Shown here in pieces: positions 43,565 through 52,759 of a DNA stretch of 64,000 nucleotides. The notes below the pieces were generated by a model that saw only the letters and a program-made list of their open reading frames with translations, did not search any database and was not told the DNA's origin. The stretch is taken from contig CAZIVP010000010.1 of the NCBI GenBank assembly GCA_964542915.1, positions 1 to 64,000 of the forward strand. Reading direction: 5' to 3'. Each line of letters begins with the position of its first letter. Positions within the stretch are counted from its first letter, which is position 1. A program made the position numbers and the translations under genes. The DNA is from CAZIVP01 sp964542915 (lineage in GTDB: Bacteria; Calditrichota; Calditrichia; Calditrichales; Calditrichaceae).

Positions 43565-44395
43565 ATGGAAATATACCGGATTCCTATTATTAATTATCAC
43601 AAAGTGGAACCGCAAAGGGATGTGGGGCTGACCAGCCGGCGACCTGTGGATTTCTGCAATGATATGCGGCTTTTAGCGAACCTGGGCTATACATCATTGA
43701 CCTTCCGGGACATATCCATCCTGCAAACATGGCCTGCAAAACCAATTATCATAACCTTTGACGACGGCTATGAGTCGGTTTACCATCACGCTTTACCCGT
43801 AATGAAAGCCTATGGTTTTAAAGGCGTTGTTTTTATCCCGGCCGGTTATATCGGCCGGGACAATGATTGGGATGTACAATTTGGCAACAAACGCTTCAAG
43901 CATTTGAGCCTTAGCCAATTAAAGGTTTTGGTTGACGATGGTTTTGAGATCGGATCGCATGGGATTTCACACCGGCCGTTTACAGCTCTGGATGAAGAAA
44001 GACTGTATCAGGAGTTGTCCGAAAGTAAATATATTTTGCATGAGATAACGGAAACGCCGGTCATCACGATTTGTTATCCATTCGGTCGTTTTAATAACCG
44101 TATTATTCGCGCAGTAAACGCATGCGGTTACCGCTTTGGACTGGCGTCTTTACACTACCGTAAAATAAAATCACAGCAGGCTCTTTATAAACTAAGACGA
44201 TTCAATATATATCGTCATGACAGGCAGGCATCGATCGAAAAGAAAATCGGGGCAGCCTACAATTCGCCCCTTGCGTGGCGGGATTGGCTGATTCAGAAAG
44301 GCGGTTACGCTACATCCGTCTATCAGCTTTTAAAAGAAAAACCATTACTTGATCCGGTCAATTTAAATTATATGGCACAGGAACTAAAGGAATGA
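43565..44395 (+). CDS. Polysaccharide deacetylase (YlxY-like)
   Basis: The 276-residue NodB-domain protein has the complete TFDDG motif (near residue 62), the metal-binding GSHGISH pair and a YPFGRFN motif. It has no clear signal peptide. In Bacillus the pnp neighbour ylxY encodes the same family, so the synteny pnp-M16-deacetylase is conserved although function there is unsettled. The ATGA overlap with the cytochrome gene suggests coupling. Confidence 0.82.
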   Translation: MEIYRIPIINYHKVEPQRDVGLTSRRPVDFCNDMRLLANLGYTSLTFRDISILQTWPAKPIIITFDDGYESVYHHALPVMKAYGFKGVVFIPAGYIGRDNDWDVQFGNKRFKHLSLSQLKVLVDDGFEIGSHGISHRPFTALDEERLYQELSESKYILHEITETPVITICYPFGRFNNRIIRAVNACGYRFGLASLHYRKIKSQQALYKLRRFNIYRHDRQASIEKKIGAAYNSPLAWRDWLIQKGGYATSVYQLLKEKPLLDPVNLNYMAQELKE

Positions 44396-44781
44396 ATGAT
44401 TCGAAACGTGCGGGGCAACTCACAAAAGCCTCCATCAAGCGCTGGTTGCCGTTCATAGTGTTGGTAAGCGCCGCCCTGGTGTTTAGCGCTTACCTTCTTA
44501 TATCCGAGGGCGACAGCTCTTACCGTCCCATGACTTCCGATCCGAAGCGTATCTATATTGAAGCCTGCGTGCAATGTCATGGCAATCGCGGCCAGGGCAC
44601 GGGATTACTATATCCGGCTTTCGAACCCGAAACAATGACGCTGCGGAGCACAAAACAGGCCATCCGGGACGGCGCATTTCTTATGCCGGCCTTTAAGCAT
44701 ATCAAAGGCGATACCTTGCATCAACTGGCTGAACACGTCTTGAGACTGGGTAAGAAGCTTTCTTCTTCGGCGCCGCGGTAG
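44392..44781 (+). CDS. Small membrane-anchored cytochrome c
   Basis: The 129-residue protein has an N-terminal transmembrane segment (about 17-37) and one c-type heme site, CVQCH, near residue 60, followed by GNRGQGTG. A methionine in FLMPAFKH may be the sixth ligand. This fits a periplasmic monoheme class I cytochrome involved in electron transfer. Its partner is unknown, and its link to the translation cluster may be only positional. Confidence 0.85.
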   Translation: MNDSKRAGQLTKASIKRWLPFIVLVSAALVFSAYLLISEGDSSYRPMTSDPKRIYIEACVQCHGNRGQGTGLLYPAFEPETMTLRSTKQAIRDGAFLMPAFKHIKGDTLHQLAEHVLRLGKKLSSSAPR

Positions 44782-44928
44782 GCACGACAAATGGTTTGTA
44801 TCAGGTAGGTATTGTTCCAATGTACGTAAAAATTTTGATTTTAATTACCAATGCGAAGTCAGATAGCTATTTACTTTGAGAGGCAGAAGCTGTATCCGGC
44901 TTTACAATGATAAACGGAAGGAGTCGAT

Positions 44929-45774
44929 ATGTTTATCGGTTGCCATGTATCCATATCCGGGGGCGTCCAAAACGCCATAGATAATGCTGTTGAAGTAGGT
45001 TGTGAGTGTTTTCAGATATTTACACAGAATCAACGGCAGTGGAAATCCGTATCTTTTTCGGAAGAAACCATTGCTCAATTTAGAGACGGCCGCCAAGAAG
45101 CCGGTTTTGCCAATATACCGGTTGTTTCGCATGCCTCATATCTCATTAACATGTGTGCCTGGGAAAAGGAAAAGCTTGAAAAATCGCGGACAGCGCTGCG
45201 GCAGGAACTGGAGCGTTGCGACGCTCTGGGAGTCGAATACATGGTAATTCATCCGGGCTCCCACGGCGGTAAAGGCGAGGAATGGGGAATCGCCACGATT
45301 GCCGAATCCATTAATCGCGCTTTGAAAGATTATCCGGCAAAGGTTTCCATTTTACTGGAAACAACAGCCGGTCAGGGAAAAGCCATCGGCCATCGATTGG
45401 AACACTTACGCGATGTTATCGATAAGATTGAACAAAAAGAAAAGGTGGCCGTCTGCGGCGATACCTGCCATATGTTCGCGGCGGGCTTTCCATTTGAACA
45501 GGAAGAAACAAACGGTTCGGGTGTATTGGATCAAATCGATCAAATAATCGGTATGGATCGGCTTAAAGCCTTTCATTTGAACGATTCGCTTTACGAGCGG
45601 AATTCACGAAAGGATCGTCATGCCGCAATCGGGAAAGGCTATATTGGCCGCAGGGCGTTTGAAAGCCTTGTAAACGATCCGCGTTTGAAGCGTGTACCGG
45701 GTATTTTGGAGGTTCCCGGAGGTGAAGAACAATTCAAAAAGGATATTGCATTATTGAAATCGATGCGTCGATAA
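44929..45774 (+). CDS. nfo: Endonuclease IV
   Basis: The 281-residue AP endonuclease repairs abasic sites and 3'-blocked ends. It has the family segments GCHVSISGGVQNAI at the N-terminus, LLETTAGQG, a CGDTCHMFAAGF metal-binding site, HLNDS and the IGKGYIG motif. GGAAGGAG precedes the ATG. It converges with dnaA, separated by 21 bases; no terminator was seen between them. Confidence 0.94.
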   Translation: MFIGCHVSISGGVQNAIDNAVEVGCECFQIFTQNQRQWKSVSFSEETIAQFRDGRQEAGFANIPVVSHASYLINMCAWEKEKLEKSRTALRQELERCDALGVEYMVIHPGSHGGKGEEWGIATIAESINRALKDYPAKVSILLETTAGQGKAIGHRLEHLRDVIDKIEQKEKVAVCGDTCHMFAAGFPFEQEETNGSGVLDQIDQIIGMDRLKAFHLNDSLYERNSRKDRHAAIGKGYIGRRAFESLVNDPRLKRVPGILEVPGGEEQFKKDIALLKSMRR

Positions 45775-45795
45775 TAGTGCATGATTATTTTCTAA

Positions 45796-47193
45796 CTATC
45801 GATTATATTCGAGGTGTTTCTTCATGGCTTGCAATTTATTCTTTAATGCCGGATCATTTTGCAGATTTTTCTTTACATTTTCAATGGCATGAATAACGGT
45901 TGTGTGGTCGCGTCCCCCAAAATGTAAGCCGATTGTAACAAGCGTGTGATTGGTCAGCTCCTTGGCGAGATACATAGCGATTTGTCGCGCTTTAACCACG
46001 TCTTGTTTACGTGTTTTCGCACGGAGTGCATCCATATTTACATCAAAAACACTGGCCACATGTTTCATGATGGTATCGATGTTCAATATAGTGCGATCCG
46101 GTTTCGCGATTTCAGCCACAATCTGACGCGCTAAATCCAGTGTGGGCTCCGCAGCCGTAAACGTTACCTGCGCCAATATCTTAGTAAGCGCTCCTTCCAG
46201 TTCACGTACGTTATCGGTCAGGTTGACTGCCAGATACTCCAGAATATCCCCCGGTATGTCCAAATCGCTCTCATCACATTTTTTACTGAGTATCGCCAAT
46301 CGCGTTTCATAGTCCGGAGCCTGGACATCGACCACGAGCCCCCACTTAAAGCGGGAGATCAGACGTTCTTCCAGGGCATTCAGTTCATTTATCGGGCGGT
46401 CGGTGGTTAAAACAATTTGTTTGCCGTTTTGGTGAAGATCATTGAAGGTATGAAAAAACTCTTCCTGCGTTTTTCCCTTATTGGAAAAAAAGTGGATATC
46501 GTCAAGCAGGAGGACATCGCAGGAGCGGTAAAATGAAGAAAATTCAGCTACTTTGTTTTGCTGGATAGCATTGATAAAGTGCGAGGTAAAGGTTTCGCTG
46601 GAGGTGTAATAGACTTTAGTACCACGATAACGGTGCATCACGTAATTTCCAATGGCCTGAATTAAATGGGTTTTCCCAAGACCGGTCCCTCCGTAAATGA
46701 TGAGGGGATTGTAGTTGGTTTTACCTGGCGAATCTCCCACGGCTCGAGCCGCAGCATAGGCGAAATGGTTGCTGTCACCGACGATAAAATTATCAAAGAT
46801 ATAGCGTTCGTTTACCCGAGTATAGTAGGGTGAATCCACATACGTCACCGGTTCCGCTCCGTTGCGACCATTACTGCTTTCCCAGTCGCGTTTCTGATAA
46901 GGTGACGGCGGTCGTCCATTTTCATTGGCCACATTGTATATGATTTTACGTCCGTCTCCAAGGGTTTGTGTAATCGCATTTTGAAGCAAGCGACCATAAT
47001 GATTGTCAATCCATTCACAGAAAAATCGGTTGGGAACTTCTAATTCAATGGAATCAGCGCTTATTTTAAGCGCTTTGATTGGAGCAAACCAAGTGTTAAA
47101 ACTGCGGACATTGATATTTTCTTTGATTAATTGCTGGATAAGCCCCCAGGTTGTTTGTGGTTCCGAAACGGATTCTGCAATGTTTTGCTCCAT
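45796..47193 (-). CDS. dnaA: Chromosomal replication initiator DnaA
   Basis: The 465-residue initiator binds DnaA boxes and opens the origin. It has domain I (about 8-85, WGLIQQLIKENINVRSFNTW), a variable linker, the AAA+ domain with Walker A GGTGLGKTHLI and Walker B LLLDDIHFF, and the C-terminal helix-turn-helix with the signature HFGGRDHTTVIHA. ATG 47193 follows GAGGCGAGG; an upstream start would only add 12 residues. Its upstream region carries DnaA boxes, but dnaN, recF and gyrB are not adjacent. Confidence 0.95.
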   Translation of the reverse strand: MEQNIAESVSEPQTTWGLIQQLIKENINVRSFNTWFAPIKALKISADSIELEVPNRFFCEWIDNHYGRLLQNAITQTLGDGRKIIYNVANENGRPPSPYQKRDWESSNGRNGAEPVTYVDSPYYTRVNERYIFDNFIVGDSNHFAYAAARAVGDSPGKTNYNPLIIYGGTGLGKTHLIQAIGNYVMHRYRGTKVYYTSSETFTSHFINAIQQNKVAEFSSFYRSCDVLLLDDIHFFSNKGKTQEEFFHTFNDLHQNGKQIVLTTDRPINELNALEERLISRFKWGLVVDVQAPDYETRLAILSKKCDESDLDIPGDILEYLAVNLTDNVRELEGALTKILAQVTFTAAEPTLDLARQIVAEIAKPDRTILNIDTIMKHVASVFDVNMDALRAKTRKQDVVKARQIAMYLAKELTNHTLVTIGLHFGGRDHTTVIHAIENVKKNLQNDPALKNKLQAMKKHLEYNR

Positions 47194-47219
47194 ACCTCGC
47201 CTCTTTGTTTTTAATAGTG

Positions 47220-47228
47220 TTATCCACA
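47220..47228 (+). promoter_or_regulatory. DnaA box TTATCCACA, copy 1
   Basis: Perfect match to the DnaA-box consensus TTATNCACA, 27 bases upstream of the dnaA start; it may serve both origin function and dnaA autoregulation. Confidence 0.7.
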
Positions 47229-47389
47229 AATTTTTATAACATTTATTAACAAAAGGTTGAAATATACAGCTATATTTCCCCTTTGGCTCCCATTGATATA
47301 TAAAGCCTTAAGTATAATTAATTCAATAACTTGAATTCAATAAGGCAGTAATAAATAAATTGAAAGGCAAATAATGGATTATGTTACAG

Positions 47390-47398
47390 TGTGAATAG
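47390..47398 (-). promoter_or_regulatory. Possible near-consensus DnaA box
   Basis: The minus strand reads CTATTCACA, one mismatch from TTATNCACA. It lies 7 bases from the tandem boxes at 47406-47425. Confidence 0.4.
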
Positions 47399-47405
47399 GT
47401 GCAAG

Positions 47406-47425
47406 TTATACACAACTTATCCACA
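47406..47425 (+). promoter_or_regulatory. Two tandem DnaA boxes
   Basis: TTATACACA (47406-47414) and TTATCCACA (47417-47425) both match TTATNCACA and are spaced by 2 bases on the same strand. They sit in the AT-rich sequence upstream of dnaA and are the strongest origin signal in the window. Confidence 0.75.
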
Positions 47426-48065
47426 TCTGTGTTTGCCCTTTATTTCATTTTAACACGAATCAAACAAAAATCAAGATGCTAATTTCAGCTTATTTCATCA
47501 ATTAATTTACAATCGTTTGGAACTATTAAAGTTAGGCGCTTTAAAAAAAATTAAAAAAATAAATGTTCGAAAATAAAGTGGTTTTATTGCAGATATAAGA
47601 AAATTAAACTTATAAATAATAAGAGGTTAGTTATAATTGGTTGTAAGGACAAAAAGTTAGTACACAGAAGTCAATTACGTTAAACTTCTGCTTTGATGCA
47701 AAGAAGGCAAGCACTTTGAAACCCTCTGTTTCTGATACCTAATGCTTGCTTCTGCAGATCAAATGTATGATGGGTCATTTTGAATTTCACAGAAGTGAAG
47801 CAGGTGTGCATTTCGACCTTACTGGCGATTTCAGATAACAAATTCGGATGCCGAAATAAGCTTAAAACCTTGCTTCAGGTAGTCGAACTTTAATCTGCCT
47901 TTTATTGCGTTCAAAAATCCGGCTTTCATGGAAGGGCGCATTCTTGCTTCGTTTAAAATGTGGTTAATTTGTGTAATGTGCAGAAACCTATGATTCGGGT
48001 TGGACTGCCTTCCGATTGGAAATAAGAACAAAGGTATGAATCGTACCATTTTGAGCGTGCATTTC

Positions 48066-48094
48066 TTGACATAAATGTAAGGGATTGCTATTTT
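48066..48094 (+). promoter_or_regulatory. Promoter of ridA
   Basis: TTGACA (48066-48071), a 17-base spacer and TATTTT (48089-48094), with the start codon 30 bases downstream and GGGAGAT as ribosome-binding site. Confidence 0.7.
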
Positions 48095-48124
48095 TTAAGT
48101 TTGAAATAAAATGGGAGATAATGT

Positions 48125-48508
48125 ATGTCGATTCGATCGATCCAGTCCAATAACGTACCGGCGCCAATCGGACCCTATTCTCAGGCGGTTGAGGCCAATG
48201 GATTTATTTTTACTTCCGGCCAGATTGCATTGGATGCCGAAAGCGGCAAAATAGTGGAGGGTGGAGTCGAAGCGCAGGCCAGAAAAGTGTTCGAGAATGT
48301 CCGCGCAATTCTGGAAGCCGGAGGAAGCGGCTTGCAACAGGTTGTAAAAACAAGCATCTATCTAAAGAATATCGGCGATTTTAATACCATTAACGAAATT
48401 TATGCCGAATATTTCGGGCAATCGTTGCCGGCCCGGTCCACGGTTGAAGTGAGCCGCTTACCCAAGGATGTTTTTATCGAAGTGGATTGTATTGCTTTGT
48501 CGGCCTGA
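48125..48508 (+). CDS. ridA: RidA-family enamine/imine deaminase
   Basis: The 127-residue protein belongs to the RidA/YjgF family, which hydrolyses reactive enamines released by PLP enzymes. It has the start NNVPAPIGPYSQAV, the FTSGQIALD motif, the arginine of PARSTVEV that binds the substrate carboxylate, and the final IEVDCIA. It is probably transcribed alone. Confidence 0.93.
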   Translation: MSIRSIQSNNVPAPIGPYSQAVEANGFIFTSGQIALDAESGKIVEGGVEAQARKVFENVRAILEAGGSGLQQVVKTSIYLKNIGDFNTINEIYAEYFGQSLPARSTVEVSRLPKDVFIEVDCIALSA

Positions 48509-48619
48509 ATCCCGTTTACAACAACCCGAATTCCTTTAAAAAAACACGTCGAGCCAGCGTTAAACGAATATGATGTATTGCAGTGTTCTACGCCATGGAA
48601 TTGACAGAGAAGAAACATT

Positions 48620-49369
48620 TTGAACTGGAAACCAAATTGCCGGATTATTATTATATTGCTTTTAGCGCAGGCCATGTTTGTTCATGCTGAAACGAACGAC
48701 GGCCGGAGCGAAGCGGACACAACGGCAGCGCTTAATGTTGCTCCGGCGGTTGCCCGTTCCGCTGTCCTGCCCGGATGGGGGCAAATTTACCAGGAAAGAT
48801 TGTTGCCGGCCTTTTTACTGTATGCATCTTCCGCAACGTTTTATTATCGCGGATTTTTTTATTTGCACCGATACCGGCAAACAAATAAAGACAAATATTT
48901 TAGTCGGTTCAAAGCCAATATGAGTGGCGCCGTCTTTTTGCATCTGGTAAATATAATCGATGCCTGGGATGCGGGCGTTCATGAAAAACCGCGGGGTTGG
49001 CAGGGAAGCCTGCTTGGCGACCTTCCGCCTAAATCGCCGTGGGGGGGCGTGTTAAGGTCGGCCATATTGCCGGGCTGGGGGCAAGTATACAATGAATCCT
49101 ATTGGAAAGCAGCCGGATATTTGGCGGTTAATGCTTACTTGTTGTATCGCGCCCATTTGGCCGATGTACGATACCGGACCACCGATCGAACTTTGTACCG
49201 GGATCGCCGTTCACGGTTTTCATGGTACTTCGGTCTGGCCTATGTGGTTAATATGGCGGATGCATTCGCCGGAGCGTATTTATATGAATTTGACGAGGCC
49301 ATGCGCCTTACGGTGTCGCCGCAAATCATGACGGGAAGCATAATGGTTAGAATCCATGTCCAGTTTTAA
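48620..49369 (+). CDS. DUF5683-type membrane protein with internal duplication
   Basis: The 249-residue protein has a signal peptide (about 7-23) and two homologous units of about 85 residues. Unit 1 (about 45-130) starts SAVLPGWGQIYQE and unit 2 (about 144-230) starts SAILPGWGQVYNE; each then has hydrophobic helices, an arginine/tyrosine-rich loop and an NIIDAWDAG or NMADAFAGA end. This matches DUF5683-like proteins of FCB bacteria, function unknown. A TTG start is inferred because no ATG precedes the signal peptide. Confidence 0.72.
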   Translation: MNWKPNCRIIIILLLAQAMFVHAETNDGRSEADTTAALNVAPAVARSAVLPGWGQIYQERLLPAFLLYASSATFYYRGFFYLHRYRQTNKDKYFSRFKANMSGAVFLHLVNIIDAWDAGVHEKPRGWQGSLLGDLPPKSPWGGVLRSAILPGWGQVYNESYWKAAGYLAVNAYLLYRAHLADVRYRTTDRTLYRDRRSRFSWYFGLAYVVNMADAFAGAYLYEFDEAMRLTVSPQIMTGSIMVRIHVQF

Positions 49370-49745
49370 ATACATTGTTACGATTATTCTTATCGGCTTT
49401 TTCAATGCAGGCATAATGGCACAGGATTCACTGCATGCGGCGCCTGAATTGACGGAGAACAATAAAAACCAAGTTTCAAATCATGATCCGTGGCTTGCGC
49501 CTGATAAGGGGCTGCATTTGATAGGTAGTATGATAGTAACTATAGGCGTCGCCAAATCGATGCAGACGTTTAATGATAATTCCAAACCCGAAGCGCTCAA
49601 AATGGGCGTGGGGTGCAGCATCTCATTGGGCTTATGGAAGGAATGGCGCGATAGTCGAAAGCCGAACAAGTTCTTTTCTTGGAAAGATCTTATCGCTGAT
49701 GCGGCCGGCATAATAGTGGGAGGTATGATAATCAACCTTGAATAA
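49356..49745 (+). CDS. YfiM/DUF2279-like protein
   Basis: The 129-residue protein has a signal peptide (about 5-22) and a short membrane-active domain: DKGLHLIGSMIVT, LWKEWRDSR and FSWKDLIADAAGII. This pattern matches the YfiM/DUF2279 family, which is related to VanZ-like proteins. It overlaps the preceding gene by 14 bases and the next by 8, so the three probably form an operon. Function unknown. Confidence 0.68.
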   Translation: MSSFKYIVTIILIGFFNAGIMAQDSLHAAPELTENNKNQVSNHDPWLAPDKGLHLIGSMIVTIGVAKSMQTFNDNSKPEALKMGVGCSISLGLWKEWRDSRKPNKFFSWKDLIADAAGIIVGGMIINLE

Positions 49746-50808
49746 TCCAGTAACCGGGTATAATCATTATGCGGGTATAATCCATGTACATTCCACTTAT
49801 AGCGACGGTACGAAACCGGTGGATTCTATCCTGCGAATAGCTAACGAATTGCAAGAGATCGACTTTCTATTACTCACCGATCATAATACCCTCAAGCCGA
49901 AATTTGACGGTCTCGAGGGATGGTACAACCGTGTTCTGCTTGGCGTCGGTTGCGAGCTGAACGATCCCGGCGATCAAAACCACTATCTTTCATTTGATTA
50001 TGATGAAGAGATCGATTCGTCGCTTTCCAAAATTGATTATGTTTGTCGCGTTCGCGAATTAGGCGGTTTTGGTATTATCGCACATCCCAACGAGAGCCGG
50101 GACAGTATGCCGGAGTATCCGCCCTATCCCTGGATGCTTTGGGATTCGGACTGTTACGATGGCATTGAAATATGGAACCATATGTCGGAATGGATGGAGG
50201 GCTTGACCCATCGCAATAAATACCGGCGCGCCATACATCCCAGGCGTTCCATTATCGCACCCAAAAAGGAAACCCTGCAACGATGGGATCAGGTTAATAT
50301 GGACCGTAAAGTAGTTGGCATTGGCGGCGTCGATGCGCATGAACATATTTATAAGATTTTCGGTGTGCTTCCGTTTCGTATTTTCCGGTATAAAGTTTCT
50401 TTTAAAACCATACGTACGCATGTGTTCACACGGAAAGAGCTGAGCTATCGGAACGATCGTTATCAGCATGACCTGAAGCTCATTTACGATGGCATTCGCC
50501 ACGCCCGTTGTTATGTCTCGCACCATTATTTGGGTAGCGCAGCCGACTTCCGTTTTTATGCACAAAATCAAACAGAGAGCGCAACGATGGGCGATACGAT
50601 CCGGAACGATGGAAAGGTGAGCCTTTACGTCATCAATCCCAGAAAGGCAGAAACCAGACTCATTCATAATGGCGGAGAGGTTGCCCGAAAAAATGGACAG
50701 GAAATCATCTTTACGGTTGAAGAAGCGGGCGTTTATCGTGTAGAAACAATGAGCGAAGAAAGGCCCTGGATTCTTTCCAATCATATACGGGTAACGGATG
50801 GAGACTAA
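49738..50808 (+). CDS. PHP-domain phosphoesterase-like protein
   Basis: The 356-residue protein begins with PHP metal-binding motifs: HVHSTYSDG near residue 16, LLTDHN near 45, a GFGIIAHPNE and a GGVDAHEH motif. These are typical of PHP metal-dependent phosphoesterases. The C-terminal 90 residues are a beta-rich extension. TTG 49738 overlaps the previous stop codon. Substrate unknown. Confidence 0.8.
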   Translation: MNNPVTGYNHYAGIIHVHSTYSDGTKPVDSILRIANELQEIDFLLLTDHNTLKPKFDGLEGWYNRVLLGVGCELNDPGDQNHYLSFDYDEEIDSSLSKIDYVCRVRELGGFGIIAHPNESRDSMPEYPPYPWMLWDSDCYDGIEIWNHMSEWMEGLTHRNKYRRAIHPRRSIIAPKKETLQRWDQVNMDRKVVGIGGVDAHEHIYKIFGVLPFRIFRYKVSFKTIRTHVFTRKELSYRNDRYQHDLKLIYDGIRHARCYVSHHYLGSAADFRFYAQNQTESATMGDTIRNDGKVSLYVINPRKAETRLIHNGGEVARKNGQEIIFTVEEAGVYRVETMSEERPWILSNHIRVTDGD

Positions 50809-51760
50809 GAAACCGTCATCATTTCTTCGCGTGTTGGATTATTTTTTTGTTTTACGGCCCATGCTGTTTTTCCCCGGATGGTCCACTATGTTGGCGGGCT
50901 ACTTTGTTGCCTGGCGGCAACAGTTAATGATGAATCCCTTGGTACAATTTCAAACGCATTTTTCGGATATTGGCGTCCTTTTAATCTCCTATGCAGCGGC
51001 AATGGGTGCATGTTTTTTGTTAAACCAGCTTTGCGACGTGGAAAGTGATCGGCATAACAGGAAATTATTCATTATCGCCGAAAGTTATATCCGCCCGCAA
51101 CTGATTTATTCGGAAGTGGTCGTGTTAATCGTAATTTCGATCGCGCTTATCTCTTTGTTCGGATGGGATACGCTTATTATTATGACGTTGTTTATCGTCC
51201 TTACGGGCTATCTGTATAATTTTAATCCGTTTAAGATGAAAGATCGTCCATGGGGCAGCCTGTTTGCAAACGCCTTGATGGGATTTTTAGCTTTTGCCAT
51301 TGGCTGGTCCGCGTCGAATTCCAACTTAAGCGAACTGCTGATTGTGGCGCTGCCTTATTTATTTTTTAACACGGCGCTCTATATATTTACAACGCTTCCT
51401 GATATCGAAGGTGATGAAAAGTTCAAAAAGCAAACCTTGGCGGTAAAATACGGGGTGTCGCGTATGGTAAACACGGCGACGCTCATGTATGCGATCAGTT
51501 TGTTTTCCGCATTTTGGAACGATGATAAATTGGCGATGGCCTTTATCATTCTCTCGGCGCCCTTTTTTGCAACGGCGTATTGGAGAAAAGAAATACGGGA
51601 TACGATGCGCGCAACAAAGTTTGCCATCTTATTTTTTGCGCTTGCGGTCTGTTTACGTTTTCCATACTATCTCATTATTATGGCGGCGGTCTTCTTTCTG
51701 ACGCGTGCTTACTATAAAGCACGATTTCAATTCGACTATCCGAACTTCAAAGGTGTATAA
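50798..51760 (+). CDS. UbiA-family prenyltransferase
   Basis: The 320-residue membrane protein has about 8-9 transmembrane helices and the aspartate-rich prenyl-diphosphate sites NQLCDVESDRHN (near 75) and LPDIEGDEKF (near 203). This identifies an aromatic or alcohol prenyltransferase of the UbiA superfamily. Quinone, heme or archaeal-type lipid synthesis are all possible; the context with a PHP protein does not decide it. Confidence 0.85.
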   Translation: METKKPSSFLRVLDYFFVLRPMLFFPGWSTMLAGYFVAWRQQLMMNPLVQFQTHFSDIGVLLISYAAAMGACFLLNQLCDVESDRHNRKLFIIAESYIRPQLIYSEVVVLIVISIALISLFGWDTLIIMTLFIVLTGYLYNFNPFKMKDRPWGSLFANALMGFLAFAIGWSASNSNLSELLIVALPYLFFNTALYIFTTLPDIEGDEKFKKQTLAVKYGVSRMVNTATLMYAISLFSAFWNDDKLAMAFIILSAPFFATAYWRKEIRDTMRATKFAILFFALAVCLRFPYYLIIMAAVFFLTRAYYKARFQFDYPNFKGV

Positions 51761-51850
51761 AGTGATGGGCAACTGTCGGTTTATTTTCAGGATTCAAAAG
51801 CGAAATGCCAATATACAGATACGATTGCTAAAAAGGAGTTATAGGGAGTA

Positions 51851-52759
51851 ATGGAATCCGGTAATGTTAAAGAAGGACTTCAGAAGACGCGTAGCGGCGT
51901 TTTTTCGAAGATAACGCGGTTGTTTACGGCTAAACGTAAAATCGATGAAGACATGCTTGATGAAATGGAAGAAATTTTAATCCGGGGCGATGTGGGTGTT
52001 GAAACCACTCTTCATCTTCTGGACAATATCAGAGAACGCGTTAAAGATGAAGGCTACGAATCGGCCGAAGAACTGGACGCCGTTATAAAAGATGAAGTGA
52101 GTCGTTTACTCGAAGCGCCGCCCGAACAAAAGATTGACGAAAAACCGTATGTAATGTTAGTGGTAGGCGTAAACGGAACGGGAAAAACAACTTCGATTGC
52201 CAAATTGGCGTATTATTTTCAACAACACCAGAAAAGTGTATTGCTTGCCGCTGCCGACACCTTTCGTGCGGCGGCTATTGATCAATTGGCGGTTTGGGGC
52301 GAACGTCTGGGATGTGAAGTCATTAAACACAAGCCGCAGGCGGATCCGGCGGCGGTTGTGTTTGACGCCGTCAAGTCCGCTCAGGCGCGCGGCACAGACT
52401 ATTTGATCATTGATACAGCGGGACGCTTGCATACTAAAGTCAACCTTATGAACGAACTTCAAAAGATCAGGCGCGTTATCGAACGGCAAATACCCGGCGC
52501 GCCGCACGAAGTGATCCTTGTCCTGGATGCCGGTAACGGACAGAACGCCCTGCATCAGGCTAAAGAATTCATCAATTCAGTAAAGGCGGACAGCATTTTC
52601 CTGACAAAGCTGGATGGCACGGCCAAAGGCGGCGCCGTACTATCGGTTAAACGACAACTTGGAATCCCGGTCAAATATGTCGGCCTTGGAGAAAAAATGA
52701 GCGACATGGAATGGTTTAATCCGCAAGAATTTGTAGAAGGGTTGTTTATCAAAGAATGA
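51851..52759 (+). CDS. ftsY: Signal recognition particle receptor FtsY
   Basis: The 302-residue SRP GTPase docks ribosome-SRP complexes at the membrane. It has a short NG-type N domain, GVNGTGKTTSIAKL near 106, the DTFRAAAIDQL box, DTAGR and the TKLDGTAKGG motif. It lacks the long acidic A domain of E. coli FtsY, which is normal for short forms. Its stop overlaps rimO by ATGA. Confidence 0.94.
   Translation: MESGNVKEGLQKTRSGVFSKITRLFTAKRKIDEDMLDEMEEILIRGDVGVETTLHLLDNIRERVKDEGYESAEELDAVIKDEVSRLLEAPPEQKIDEKPYVMLVVGVNGTGKTTSIAKLAYYFQQHQKSVLLAAADTFRAAAIDQLAVWGERLGCEVIKHKPQADPAAVVFDAVKSAQARGTDYLIIDTAGRLHTKVNLMNELQKIRRVIERQIPGAPHEVILVLDAGNGQNALHQAKEFINSVKADSIFLTKLDGTAKGGAVLSVKRQLGIPVKYVGLGEKMSDMEWFNPQEFVEGLFIKE

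Larger units (their letters stand above)
47194..48124. other. Candidate oriC and uncharacterised spacer
   Basis: The part 47194-47690 is AT-rich and holds DnaA boxes (see separate entries) and A/T runs near 47525-47620 that could serve as a DNA-unwinding element. The part 47690-48060 has no supported gene; a 72-codon minus-strand frame (47831-48049) lacks a ribosome-binding site and recognisable homology. The ridA promoter is at 48066-48094. Confidence 0.5.

Noticed and set aside
47831..48049. 72-codon minus-strand frame next to ridA
   Set aside because: No ribosome-binding site and no recognisable family; kept as a question in the findings, not as a gene.
50059..50784. 241-codon minus-strand frame inside the PHP gene
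   Set aside because: Antisense to a gene with clear PHP motifs and no own start signal.
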